From: Bacteroidota bacterium
Lineage (GTDB): Bacteria > Bacteroidota > Bacteroidia > Chitinophagales > Saprospiraceae
Assembly (NCBI GenBank): GCA_011321935.1
Contig: DROJ01000326.1
Coordinates: forward strand, 1-50,926
Direction: 5' to 3'
Length of the DNA: 50,926 bases
Position numbers and translations under genes: made by a program. Position 1 is the stretch's first letter. The number at the start of each line of letters is the position of its first letter. The notes beneath the pieces were generated by a model. The model ran no database searches and was not told the origin of the DNA. It saw only the letters and a list, made by a program, of their open reading frames with translations. This document shows, in pieces, positions 25,522-34,013 of this stretch.

Positions 25522-25884
25522 TTAATCAAATTCAATATCCCCTTTCCAATACCTCCAATCCCCCATCGCCTCCAAAGTCCCCTCGTCCGCTTCTATATTT
25601 TTCAATGACAACAACGGCACCTCAAAAATATATTCCCCAAAAGCAACCCCCACCCTCATATCTTCTCCGAATGCTTCATCGCCTGTCATCTTTAAAACCT
25701 CCACTTTTTTCATTTCTTTTCCGCCATTTCTTTTTTCTATTTCGACGGTCGCTGTAAAAGGGAAATTCAGTTTTTCTTCCATATAATAATACCAGCCCAT
25801 TTTGACTTCGTGGTCGCCGTATGCGTCCACTATTATTTCATAATCAATGCGGTGTTGTATTTCTTCTTTTTTGCTTTTAGTCAT
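25522..25884 (-). CDS. CcbP-like calcium-binding protein
   Basis: The product is 120 residues, acidic. IIVDAYGDHEVKMGWYYYME followed by EKLNFPFTATVEIEKR is the signature of the calcium-binding protein family known from Anabaena CcbP, a small cytoplasmic buffer of free Ca2+. Clusters of Asp/Glu follow (MTGDEAFGED, ADEGTLEAMGDWRYW). There is no signal peptide. It lies 20 bases after xisI on the same strand, so it is probably third in an xisH-xisI-ccbP-like transcript. Family recognition is from memory of the motif; its role in this organism is unknown. Confidence 0.75.
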   Translation of the reverse strand: MTKSKKEEIQHRIDYEIIVDAYGDHEVKMGWYYYMEEKLNFPFTATVEIEKRNGGKEMKKVEVLKMTGDEAFGEDMRVGVAFGEYIFEVPLLSLKNIEADEGTLEAMGDWRYWKGDIEFD

Positions 25885-25904
25885 ACCAATAAATAGTTGT
25901 CGTG

Positions 25905-26240
25905 TTATCCCAAAGCAAATTCCAGTTCCTCCCTCACCTCCGGCAATAAATAATTCAGCACAATATCAGATTTGGGGATGCCTGCCTCTACCAGGTCATT
26001 GGCGATTCCATGTTCGGTCTGGTCTTGCTGTATCCATATTTTGCCGTCTTTAATATCGAAATGTAGGGTAGCCGTATGCACCCGTTTATATCCGTCCCAA
26101 CCGATAGTGACAACTTGGTAACGGTGGTTCTCCCGGTCAACGACCATTTCGTTTTCTGCATTGAGGTTGGAGTATTTAATGGCGGCGTATTCCTCCAATA
26201 TTTTGAGGAGAACAGCTTCGTATTTTTTTATTTTATCCAT
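25905..26240 (-). CDS. xisI: XisI family protein
   Basis: The product is 111 residues: MDKIKKYEAVLLKILEEYA, then NHRYQVVTIGWDGYKRVH, IWIQQDQTEHGIANDLVEAGIP and LPEVREEL. These are the conserved blocks of XisI, first named as a factor needed for excision of the fdxN element in heterocysts of Anabaena. XisI is almost always paired with XisH, and here its start overlaps the end of a degenerate xisH by 13 bases. Biochemical function of the pair is not established. xisI itself is intact, which suggests either very recent loss of its partner or an independent role. Confidence 0.85.
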   Translation of the reverse strand: MDKIKKYEAVLLKILEEYAAIKYSNLNAENEMVVDRENHRYQVVTIGWDGYKRVHTATLHFDIKDGKIWIQQDQTEHGIANDLVEAGIPKSDIVLNYLLPEVREELEFALG

Positions 26241-26636
26241 TTTACAACGTTTTTTTTAAAAATGTTTACGATCAAAATTGTTAAGTGTTTGTGTTTGATA
26301 ATATTTTGGATGAGCAGTTCATCTTCTATTTCACTGGTATAAATGTGCTCTGGTATAGCAAGAAATAGATGCCTCTCTGGCTCCCTGATCAGCAGCGCTT
26401 CTTCATATACCGATCGCCTCATAAAAAGCGGTCTGAAAGGAAATATGAAGAAAACTCTTGACTTCAACTGCTATTTTTTCATTTTCCTTTTCAGCCGCAA
26501 TCAGTTGTTCTGCCCCAAGGTCAATGTAAACCTATTTCTTGCCGATTTTAAAATAAAGCGGGTCATAGGTGATTTCCCACCCATCTTTTTCAAGGGCTAT
26601 CTTGACATGATCGTGGTATTTATCTTTTCTTGGCAT
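26228..26636 (-). pseudogene. xisH: xisH pseudogene (nonsense plus frameshift)
   Basis: From the ATG at 26634-26636 the minus strand reads MPRKDKYHDHVKIALEKDGW, then ITYDPLYFKIGKK, a TAG, VYIDLGAEQLIAAEKENEKI, AVEVKSFLHISFQTAFYEAIG, and then TGA. The family continues in another frame as VYEEALLIREPERHLFLAIPE and ends NVVKWIK at 26228. These blocks match XisH from end to end, including the D...EVK residues of its PD-(D/E)XK-like nuclease fold. Two lesions are needed: a stop just before VYIDLG (probably GAG to TAG) and a small frameshifting deletion near 26420. An alternative TTG start at 26467 could make a 79-residue C-terminal fragment, but it would lack the nuclease-like core. Confidence 0.85.
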
Positions 26637-26748
26637 ATGGAAACAGTGAATTTTTGAACAAATTTAAGAAACTCTTGGCTTTGTTGCTGTAAAACGATTG
26701 CCCCCATTTTCCCTACCTTAGCCCCATCAAAAATATCAACAAAAAATA

Positions 26749-29700
26749 ATGAAAAAATACATCCTTTTCCTCCTCCTCGCCCTCATCAATTTCCAATGCA
26801 CTGTCGCACAAAACGCCAAAGACACTAGCGATAAAACCGACAGATCCCCCACAGGGGATGACAAGCAGAAGTGGGACGTCAACAATCCCCCCGGCAAAGC
26901 ATGGAACTGGCACCCCGTCAACTTCACCACCGACGAGGGCACCTGGATGAACCTCGACCTAAGCCCCGACGGCCAATGGCTCGTATTTGACATGTTGGGC
27001 GACATCTATAAAATGCCGGTCAGCGGGGGCAAGGCCACGCCGCTGCGGCAGGGCATCGCATGGGAAGTGCAGCCCCGTTTTTCGCCGAACGGCAAGCGCA
27101 TCCTCTTTACCAGCGACGCGGGCGGCGGCGACAATTGCTGGGTGATGGACGCCGACGGCAAGAACGCCAAACAGGTCACCAAAGAAGATTTCCGCCTGCT
27201 CAACAACGGCGTGTGGATTGACGAAAACTACATCGTGGCCCGCAAGCACTTCACTTCCGGCCGCTCATTGGGCGCCGGCGAAATGTGGATGTACCACATC
27301 ACCGGCGGCAGCGGCATCCAACTCACCAAGCGCAAAAACGACCAGCAGGACGTGAACGAACCCTGCGTTTCGCCCGACGGGCGGTACATTTATTTCAGTG
27401 AAGACATGTACCCCGGCGGCTTTTTCAAATACAACAAAGACCCCAACTCGCAGATTTTTGTCATCAAAAGATATGACCGCGAGAAGGGCGAAACAAAGGA
27501 CATCATCACCGGCCCGGGAGGTGCCATGCGCCCGCAGGTCAGCAACGACGGCAAGCTGCTCGCATTCATCAAACGGGTGCGCACCAAGACCGTGCTGTAT
27601 GTCTATGACCTCGAAACGGAAGAGGAGTGGCCCCTCTTCGACGGCCTGAGCAAAGACCAACAAGAGGCATGGACCATCTTCGGCGTTTACCCCGGTTTTG
27701 ACTGGATGCCCGACGACAACGAAATCGTGATTTATGGAATGGGGAAAATATGGCGAGTGCCCGTTGGCCTCGGCGTGGAGAAGCCCGCCAAGCCCATCGA
27801 GATACCTTTTGAGGTGGACGTGGAAATGAAAGTGGCCGAGACCCTCCGTTTTAAAAACAATGCCTTCGAGGAAAATTTTACGGCAAAAACCATCCGCAAC
27901 GCCATTACTTCGCCAGACGGCAAATCATTGGTCTTCAATGCAGTGGGCATGTTGTGGGAGAAAAAATTGCCGAACGGGACGCCTGCGCCTTTGACCCGCC
28001 AAAATTTATTGACTGCCCCAAAACAAACGCAACCTGTCAACATCCAGGAGGAACTGAGCAAAGGCACATACCACTTTCAGGCCGAGCCTGCTTTTTCGCC
28101 TGACGGCAAATCCATCGCCTTCGTAACCTGGAACGACGTGCAAATGGGCAAGCTCGTGCTGTATGATTACTCGGGCGAAATGCTCGCCAAAACGGGCAGC
28201 GACCACCAAGTTTTGACCACCGAAAAAGGCATTTACCGCACACCTTCTTTTTCGCCTGACGGCAAATGGATTGTCTTCCGAAAGGAGGGCGGCAACGGGC
28301 ACCAGGGTTTTACGCACACCAAAGAACCGGGCATATATATTGTTGCAGTCCCGACCTCCGCCGGGAGAAGTTCGGCTCCCCGGCTCATTTGCCCGCAGGG
28401 CGAAAACCCCATGTTCAGCAAAGACGGCAAGCGCATATTTTACCAAAAAGGGGGCTACCTGTTTGGCAGCCTGACCAAGAGCGTGGAAAGCGTTGACCTC
28501 AACGGCGAGGACAAGCGGGAGCATTTCGACGGCAAGTATTCGCAGCGCTATGTCATCAGCCCCGACAACGAATGGGTGGCTTGGTCGGAACTCTATAAAG
28601 TCTATGTCGCCCCATTTCCAAAGACCGGAAAAAAGGTCGGGCTGACCTCCAAAACCAAAGCCGTTCCGGTAGCGCAGGTGGCGAGGGATGCGGGCATCAA
28701 CATCCATTGGTCGCCCGACAGCAAGCGGCTGCACTGGACCCTAGGCGAGGAGTATTTCAGCGATGACCTGACGGAGCGTTTCAAGTTTTTGCAGGGCAGC
28801 CTCGACGAGTTGCCGCCGATGGACAGCGTTGGCCTGCGCGTCAATTTGCAATTGCCGACCGATAAGCCTTCCGGCAAAATTGCCCTGACCAACGCCCGTA
28901 TCATTACCATGGAAGGCGACGAGGTGATAGAGAACGGAAACGTCATTGTCGAAGACAACAAAATACTGGCCGTGGGCACGCGCATCCCCGTCCCCGCCGA
29001 TGCCAAAGTGATAGATTGCACGGGCAAGACCATTATGCCGGGCATCGTTGACGCACATGCGCACAGCGGCAATTTCCGCTACGGGCTCAGCCCACAAAAA
29101 CAGTGGGAATACTATGCGAACCTCGCTTACGGCGTCACCACGTCGCATGACCCAAGCACCAACACGGAGATGGTATTTGCGCAAAGCGAACTCATCAAGG
29201 CGGGCTATATGGTAGGGCCGCGGCTGTTCAGCACGGGCACTATACTATATGGTGCGGACGGCGATTTTAAGGCGCCCATCAATTCGCTGGAGGATGCCAA
29301 ATCGGCCCTGCGGCGCACCTCCGCCTTCGGCGCATTTTCGGTAAAAAGCTATAATCAGCCCCGCCGCAACCAACGCCAACAAGTCATCGCCGCCGCCCGC
29401 GAACTCGGCATCGAGGTAGTGCCGGAGGGCGGCTCGTTCTTCTTCCACAACATGAGCATGGTCGTTGACGGGCATACCACCGTGGAGCACAACATCCCCG
29501 TGGTGCCGCTCTACAAGGATGTGACGACGCTGTGGGCGGCCACCCATACGCACAACACGCCGACCCTCATCGTCAATTACGGCAGCATCAGCGGCGAGTA
29601 TTATTGGTACCAGCACACCAACGTCTGGGAACAGGAACGCCTGCTCACCTTCACCCCCCGCAACGTGGTGGACAGCCGCGCCCGCCACCGTACCATGATA

Positions 29701-30180
29701 CCGGAGGAGGAGTACGAAAACGGCCACATCCTCACTTCTAAGAGTTTGAAAAAAATGCAGGACGCTGGCGTAAAAATCAATCTCGGTGCCCACGGGCAAT
29801 TGCAGGGGCTCGGCGCCCATTGGGAGCTGTGGATGCTCCAACAGGGCGGCATGACCAACATGGAAGCACTGCACTGCGCTACCATCAACGGCGCCATCTC
29901 GCTCGGCATGGACCATCAGATCGGCTCTATCAAAGCAGGCAAATTGGCCGACCTTATTGTATTGGACAAAAACCCGCTGGAAAATATCCGCAACAGCGAT
30001 TCGGTAAAATATACGATGTTAAATGGCCGCTTATATGACGCCGCTACGATGAACGAAATCGGGAATTACGACAGGCCGCGCACGCCATTTTATTTTGAAC
30101 TGCCGGGCAGCGGGAACGGGTATCCTTATTTCCGGGAGACGGGGAGCTTTATGCGGCCGACCTGCTGTTGGAGGGATTAG
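26749..30180 (+). CDS. Exported TolB-like beta-propeller / amidohydrolase fusion
   Basis: The product is 1143 residues. A signal peptide (ILFLLLALINFQCTVAQ) is followed by an N-terminal half made of PD40/WD40-like blades, with repeated motifs such as FSPNGKRILFTSDAGG, VSPDGRYIYFSED and FSPDGKWIVFRKEGG (about residues 60-680). From about 705 a metal-dependent amidohydrolase domain begins (KIALTNARIITMEGDEVIE), with MPGIVDAHAHSG (metal-ligand histidines near 769/771), TTVEHNIP, HTHNTPTLI, NLGAHGQLQGLGAHWEL and a C-terminal KAGKLADLIVLDKNPL. This fusion is known in many bacteria as an amidohydrolase-family protein; substrate is unknown, with peptidase- or imidazolonepropionase-like hydrolysis possible. 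Transcription probably ends at the hairpin just downstream. Confidence 0.9.
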   Translation: MKKYILFLLLALINFQCTVAQNAKDTSDKTDRSPTGDDKQKWDVNNPPGKAWNWHPVNFTTDEGTWMNLDLSPDGQWLVFDMLGDIYKMPVSGGKATPLRQGIAWEVQPRFSPNGKRILFTSDAGGGDNCWVMDADGKNAKQVTKEDFRLLNNGVWIDENYIVARKHFTSGRSLGAGEMWMYHITGGSGIQLTKRKNDQQDVNEPCVSPDGRYIYFSEDMYPGGFFKYNKDPNSQIFVIKRYDREKGETKDIITGPGGAMRPQVSNDGKLLAFIKRVRTKTVLYVYDLETEEEWPLFDGLSKDQQEAWTIFGVYPGFDWMPDDNEIVIYGMGKIWRVPVGLGVEKPAKPIEIPFEVDVEMKVAETLRFKNNAFEENFTAKTIRNAITSPDGKSLVFNAVGMLWEKKLPNGTPAPLTRQNLLTAPKQTQPVNIQEELSKGTYHFQAEPAFSPDGKSIAFVTWNDVQMGKLVLYDYSGEMLAKTGSDHQVLTTEKGIYRTPSFSPDGKWIVFRKEGGNGHQGFTHTKEPGIYIVAVPTSAGRSSAPRLICPQGENPMFSKDGKRIFYQKGGYLFGSLTKSVESVDLNGEDKREHFDGKYSQRYVISPDNEWVAWSELYKVYVAPFPKTGKKVGLTSKTKAVPVAQVARDAGINIHWSPDSKRLHWTLGEEYFSDDLTERFKFLQGSLDELPPMDSVGLRVNLQLPTDKPSGKIALTNARIITMEGDEVIENGNVIVEDNKILAVGTRIPVPADAKVIDCTGKTIMPGIVDAHAHSGNFRYGLSPQKQWEYYANLAYGVTTSHDPSTNTEMVFAQSELIKAGYMVGPRLFSTGTILYGADGDFKAPINSLEDAKSALRRTSAFGAFSVKSYNQPRRNQRQQVIAAARELGIEVVPEGGSFFFHNMSMVVDGHTTVEHNIPVVPLYKDVTTLWAATHTHNTPTLIVNYGSISGEYYWYQHTNVWEQERLLTFTPRNVVDSRARHRTMIPEEEYENGHILTSKSLKKMQDAGVKINLGAHGQLQGLGAHWELWMLQQGGMTNMEALHCATINGAISLGMDHQIGSIKAGKLADLIVLDKNPLENIRNSDSVKYTMLNGRLYDAATMNEIGNYDRPRTPFYFELPGSGNGYPYFRETGSFMRPTCCWRD

Positions 30181-30201
30181 TAAAACGGACGGAAGTCCGT
30201 T

Positions 30202-30240
30202 AAAAAGGCGCTGAATAGATTCAGCGCCTTTTTATATTTT
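30202..30240. terminator. Strong terminator between convergent genes
   Basis: AAAAAGGCGCTGAAT (30202-30216) pairs with its complement ending at 30233 around a short loop, giving A-tract and T-tract on opposite sides. It can therefore stop transcription from both directions, although it is 107 bases from the minus-strand stop. Confidence 0.8.
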
Positions 30241-30339
30241 TGCTTCTATTTTATACTTGACCAAATCCATTCATCCGGCAGATGCAGCAAAGTCAAACTA
30301 AGGGCCGGAAAAAAATAAGCGATTGATTCTGAGTTTTTT

Positions 30340-31686
30340 TCAAAAAACGCACTTCACTGAACTGTCCCTCAAAAATGCCAACTTTCCCTGCTCCATCCCA
30401 TCCAGTTCCTCCTTGATCTCCAGCTCGACAACCGGTCCCAGTTCAAAAGCCGCATCCAATGCCTCCTCCAAATACTTCCCCGCCTCGTCATACCGGCCGG
30501 CTGCTTTTAAAATAAGGCCGGCGTGGTACATCGCAACTGGTTCTTGCGTCTGGTAAAGCACATGGTTTAGCGTGGTTTCCAATGCTTTTTTGAGGTCGCC
30601 ATTTTGCAAAGAAGCCCATGCCAGCAGGTCGTAGGACATAGGGTGGGGGCGTTCGGCGACCTCGTCTTTTGCGATGGCCAATGCCCCGGCCGTATTGCTC
30701 AACAGCCTGCAGAGATAGCTTTTGTACATATTGCCGTACATGGGCCGCCCGGCCTCGGCGATGAATTTTTGCCGCAAGGCTTCCACTGTTTTTTCATCTT
30801 TTTCAAAAACGGCAATTTCGGAGAGCAGCAGGTCGTAGTCAGGCACTGGGTGTATGGATTTCAAAAAATGCAAAATCCGTTTGGCTTCAGCGGTATTTTT
30901 ATCATGCGAAAAAGCGATCCATGCGATGCCTTTCAGGGAGTGGAGGTCGGCGGGGTCATAGGAGAGGGCTTCGAGGTAGGTGCTGTACGACTTTTCGACG
31001 CTGCCGTTGTGGCCGTACATATCGGCGAGGTTGGAGAGCGACCAATTAGTGGCCTTGTCGTTGCCCGATGCCTCTGCTTTTGCACTTGCTTTTTCCATTT
31101 GTTCGATGGCTTTTTCGAGGTTGCCGCTTGCGTCCTGGAATTTCACATCCCTTATCAGGTAATCGAATTGGCTGTCAGAGGCCAGCGTCTGCAGGAATTG
31201 TTTCGCAGAAAAAAACTGCCCTCGCTCCAGCAAAACATCAACGAGGATGAGGGAAGAAACGAACTGGTTTTCCCCCGTTTCATATGCCTCCTTAATATAT
31301 TTTTCCGCTTCGCGAAAAGCATGGCGGGTGATGGCATTGGCGGCCAGCGCTTGCAAAGTGCCTGCCTGCCCGGGGATGCGGTGGTTCACCCATTTCAGCA
31401 AGCTATCGGAGCGATGGAGGTAGTGTGCGTCGCCAGTTAATTTAAAACGGCGGGCATAGCAGCCGGCCAGTTTTTTTTGAAAAACAAAATTGCCGGGCGA
31501 ACCCGCCAGTTTTTGTTCCCAAAAAAGAGTTTCATCTGCGAGTGTCTTTTTTGCTTTTTTGAAATGGGCGTCCGTCGTGAATGCTTTATAATCTGCAGGG
31601 TTTACGATGGGGGCACCGGGCTGGAAAAAGAAGTACGCGGCGGCTATTGCTGCGATTGCCAGTGAAAGGAAAATGATCTTTTTCAT
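30340..31686 (-). CDS. Membrane-anchored TPR protein
   Basis: The product is 448 residues from the ATG at 31684-31686. That start gives KKIIFLSLAIAAIAAAYFFF as an N-terminal anchor or signal; an upstream in-frame start would place 27 extra residues before it, coded by the palindromic repeat. The remainder is helical, with tetratricopeptide-like units such as YLHRSDSLLKWVNHRIPG, AFREAEKYIKEAYETGENQF, YSTYLEALSYDPADLHSLKG and YDEAGKYLEEALDAAFELG. TPR proteins are scaffolds for protein complexes; the partner is unknown. It lies convergent to the amidohydrolase, with no obvious operon partner. Confidence 0.8.
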   Translation of the reverse strand: MKKIIFLSLAIAAIAAAYFFFQPGAPIVNPADYKAFTTDAHFKKAKKTLADETLFWEQKLAGSPGNFVFQKKLAGCYARRFKLTGDAHYLHRSDSLLKWVNHRIPGQAGTLQALAANAITRHAFREAEKYIKEAYETGENQFVSSLILVDVLLERGQFFSAKQFLQTLASDSQFDYLIRDVKFQDASGNLEKAIEQMEKASAKAEASGNDKATNWSLSNLADMYGHNGSVEKSYSTYLEALSYDPADLHSLKGIAWIAFSHDKNTAEAKRILHFLKSIHPVPDYDLLLSEIAVFEKDEKTVEALRQKFIAEAGRPMYGNMYKSYLCRLLSNTAGALAIAKDEVAERPHPMSYDLLAWASLQNGDLKKALETTLNHVLYQTQEPVAMYHAGLILKAAGRYDEAGKYLEEALDAAFELGPVVELEIKEELDGMEQGKLAFLRDSSVKCVF

Positions 31687-31726
31687 TGTCTTATGGATTG
31701 AAGCCAATGGGCAGGGACAGGGTATT

Positions 31727-31833
31727 GGTAGCACAGCGTTTACGCTGTCCCGTACAACGACGTTCACGTCGTTGGGCTATCATGCTACCGACCTAAAGGT
31801 CGGTCGACAGGACAGCGTAAACGCTGTGCTACC
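31727..31833. repeat. Compound extragenic palindrome (REP-like)
   Basis: Perfect 24-bp terminal inverted repeats (31727-31750 and 31810-31833, outer end GGTAGCACAGCGTTTACGC) flank two further hairpins: CAACGACGT..ACGTCGTTG (31755-31774) and ACCGACCTAAAGGTCGGT (31787-31804). The terminal arms are themselves palindromic (ACAGCGT/ACGCTGT). No open frame and no clear target duplication were found. It lies just upstream of the TPR gene start. Confidence 0.8.
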
Positions 31834-31870
31834 AGCATTGAGCCATGCCAAGTGGCTGCGATGAATAGGT

Positions 31871-31907
31871 GAAAAAATACCGGACGGGAAAGGGCAATCC
31901 CATCCGG
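31871..31907 (-). terminator. Terminator for the DUF4331 transcript
   Basis: Read on minus, CCGGATGGGA (31898-31907) pairs with 31880-31889 (one G-T pair) and is followed by ATTTTTTC (31870-31878). It lies beyond the 8-bp minisatellite downstream of the DUF4331 C-terminal-half gene. Confidence 0.65.
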
Positions 31908-32036
31908 CTATTCAATTTCAGAGCAAAATAAAATGTCAGTGTACTACTCTCTCCAAAGAAGTCCTGCGGACAAACCCTCATTCTCTCCCTCTCTCCCTCA
32001 GAAAACGAAAATAAAAGCCAACGAACAAAAATACTG

Positions 32037-32116
32037 CTCTCAAACTCTCAAACTCTCATTCTCTCAAACTCTCATTCTCTCAAACTCTCAAACTCTCATT
32101 TTCTCAAACCCTCAAA
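32037..32116. repeat. Ten-copy 8-bp minisatellite (CTCTCAAA/CTCTCATT)
   Basis: There are ten octamers head to tail, eight being CTCTCAAA or CTCTCATT and the last two TTCTCAAA and CCCTCAAA. The array ends 3 bases before the stop codon of the minus-strand DUF4331 gene, so it forms the start of that gene's 3' untranslated region. Confidence 0.9.
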
Positions 32117-32119
32117 AAG

Positions 32120-32653
32120 TTAATGCGGCGCAGCGAGGTACGGGAAGGAGTTCAAAAACGGCTTGTCGTTCGCGTCCACATGGTCGTCGGAGAGTTGCGG
32201 GTTGGAGGTGCCATCGGGGCCGCCGAAGATCAACAACAGCTCGACGGAGATCACGTCGTCGGCCAGTCGGCGGCCGGTCAGCACGTTGGTGCCATCGAAG
32301 AAAGTGGTCGTTCCGTTGGTAGCTACCGTTAGCACGTCGGTGGCCAGTGCGTCCGAGAAAGTGGCGGCGTCCATGCCGAGGGCGTTGGTGGTGTAGCCGT
32401 CGTTGAGGGCAACGAGTTTTGATTCAAATTTTGCAACAAACTGGCTGCCCTGCCGGGACGGAATTGTTGTGTTGAAACCGTCTTTGTCGGCGCTGCCCAC
32501 AAAGACCGTATTGATCGCCGGGCGGCCCATTTGGTCTTCCTGCATGTAGCTGTCGTTGTTGGCCGGAGTGCTGTCGTCGTCTTTGTCGCAACTGGCGAAA
32601 CAAGCGCCGAGTACCAATAAAACAAGGATTCCTAATTTATTTATGATTTGCAT
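32120..32653 (-). CDS. DUF4331 C-terminal-half lipoprotein
   Basis: The product is 177 residues. The signal is LGILVLLVLGACFASCDKDD with lipobox FASC. The mature part carries the second half of the DUF4331 family: GRPAINTVFVGSADKDGFN, TTFFDGTNVLTGRRLADDVI, SVELLLIFGGPDGTSNPQLS and the terminal NDKPFLNSFPYLAAPH. In larger DUF4331 proteins these blocks form the C-terminal part of one polypeptide. Here they are a separate lipoprotein, 191 bases downstream of a gene for the first half on the same strand. The two products probably meet outside the cytoplasmic membrane. Molecular function of the family is unknown. Confidence 0.8.
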   Translation of the reverse strand: MQIINKLGILVLLVLGACFASCDKDDDSTPANNDSYMQEDQMGRPAINTVFVGSADKDGFNTTIPSRQGSQFVAKFESKLVALNDGYTTNALGMDAATFSDALATDVLTVATNGTTTFFDGTNVLTGRRLADDVISVELLLIFGGPDGTSNPQLSDDHVDANDKPFLNSFPYLAAPH

Positions 32654-32844
32654 GATTTGATGTTTTTTTTAAAAAAATGGATTGACTGGCCGTAAAATAA
32701 CCGGCCTGCAAAAAGGCATGAAACGCCCCTGTTGGCCGCAGTCATTTTACGGTCACAACCCAGAAAATTGCTGGTTGAAAAAATAAACTTAGTTAAGGGT
32801 GGATGTGAAGTTCGGATAGTCGGGAAGGCCTGTTTTTGGGCACT

Positions 32845-33501
32845 TTAGATTTTTCTTTTGGACTCTACCCAGGTGTTGAGAGTGGCAGCCGGGCCGAGCA
32901 TCGGCTTGGGTACTTCAACTACAACGGACAGCACATTGGTGCCCGCAAAAGTATCGGAGCCAGGGTTGTCGAAACCAGTTGCATTGCCCGCTATGATCTC
33001 CCCATATTTGGCAAAATCCATGAAGAAAGGATCGTCGCGCGGCCCTGCGAATACCTTGATGCCGCCTTTGGTTCCAATGGAAGGAGCGGTCGCACTGTAG
33101 GAAGTGACCGTTGCTTCGGTCAAGGGGCCACCTGTTTCAACGGCACTGACAAGCCCGGTCGAAGAAGGCGCCACTGGGCCATAGACCCGGACCATGCCGT
33201 CAGCAAAAACAGCCTGAATTACGAGGTCTTCCACGGCGTCGCCGGTGTTGTCTATATTGAACTCGATCATCACGTTTTCATCGAAACGTGCATTGGCAGT
33301 GGCCGAGGGGCTTAGCAAGCCTTGAAGGTTGGCCACAAAGACCATGTTGCCGTTGTTTTGGGGACTTTGGAAAGCATAAAAATCGGTGATGTCCGAAGTC
33401 GTTGAGGTAACGCCGGGTGCGTCAATGTGGTCGGCAGCCCAGACGATACCCAACGATGTGAGGAGCAAAGCAAAAGCGGTAATTAACAAATTCTTTTTCA
33501 T
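32845..33501 (-). CDS. DUF4331 N-terminal-half secreted protein
   Basis: The product is 218 residues from the ATG at 33499-33501, chosen because it gives a standard signal peptide (NLLITAFALLLTSLGIVWA) cut before ADHIDAP. The motifs ADHIDAPGVTSTTSDITDFY, AFQSPQNNGNMVFVANLQG, NVMIEFNIDNTGD and GTNVLSVVVEVPKPML are the N-terminal half of DUF4331, whose members begin with an exported His-containing segment followed by TDFYAF. It ends with a short basic tail. The C-terminal half is the next gene downstream. An upstream in-frame ATG would add 15 residues and spoil the signal peptide. Confidence 0.8.
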   Translation of the reverse strand: MKKNLLITAFALLLTSLGIVWAADHIDAPGVTSTTSDITDFYAFQSPQNNGNMVFVANLQGLLSPSATANARFDENVMIEFNIDNTGDAVEDLVIQAVFADGMVRVYGPVAPSSTGLVSAVETGGPLTEATVTSYSATAPSIGTKGGIKVFAGPRDDPFFMDFAKYGEIIAGNATGFDNPGSDTFAGTNVLSVVVEVPKPMLGPAATLNTWVESKRKI

Positions 33502-33959
33502 TTTAAATAAGTTTAAAATTAATGGATTTATGGTATTGGAAACCATGCCCCGGACGGTCGGGCCGAGGCCTGTTCTGTCTTTTTTATTTAAAGAAAGACA
33601 TAGTTCATACTGCTACCAAATTGGCAGTCCGTATGCTCTTTTGGACAGTTTCCAAAACCAAATATGTAGTACACCATCAATTACGGAAAGAAGGAGGAAG
33701 TTGGATTACGACAAAGTGTTTTTTTTAAAATTTATACTGAACCCTCGGGAAAACCTAAAAAGCTATCAGTATAAATGCGCACCAACATACTACTCCCTTT
33801 CCAAAATATACCTTCGGTAAAAATACCCGGTTTTATTTTGGGATTATTTTTTGAAACTGCGGTTTTTGGGCGGGGGAAATTTGTTTTTTTTTGGCAGGAA
33901 TGTTTTGAGGGATGAAAGGGTCTCTGTTTTTATGGACACCAGCTTTGCTACCAAAAATA
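33502..33959. other. Divergent intergenic region between DUF4331 and CHAT genes
   Basis: About 510 bases separate the two divergent genes (the gap continues to 34013). I see no coding frame with recognisable features and no tRNA. Promoters for both directions should lie here; one candidate is given separately. Confidence 0.5.
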
Positions 33960-33991
33960 TTGCGCCAGCTAAATATTTTTATTTAAATTTA
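33960..33991 (+). promoter_or_regulatory. Candidate promoter of the CHAT gene
   Basis: TTG (33960-33962), a 21-base spacer and TAAATTTA (33984-33991) approximate the Bacteroidota TTG/TAnnTTTG promoter, 22 bases before the start codon. The last base of the -7 box does not match. It is judged by eye. Confidence 0.35.
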
Positions 33992-34013
33992 GCATTTCAA
34001 AAACCCAAAAATT

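Noticed and set aside
25359-25757. 132-codon plus-strand frame
   Set aside because: It is composed of the terminator, the inverted scrap and antisense of the CcbP-like gene. The ATVEIEKR string in it comes from the inverted duplicate.
26228-26467. Independent 79-residue gene
   Set aside because: Its first 17 codons are out of frame with the XisH reading and resemble no known protein, while the rest is the XisH C-terminus; a decayed xisH explains it better.
32037-32116. CRISPR-like or coding repeat
   Set aside because: The 8-bp units have no spacers, and the frame would not be kept by an 8-base period.
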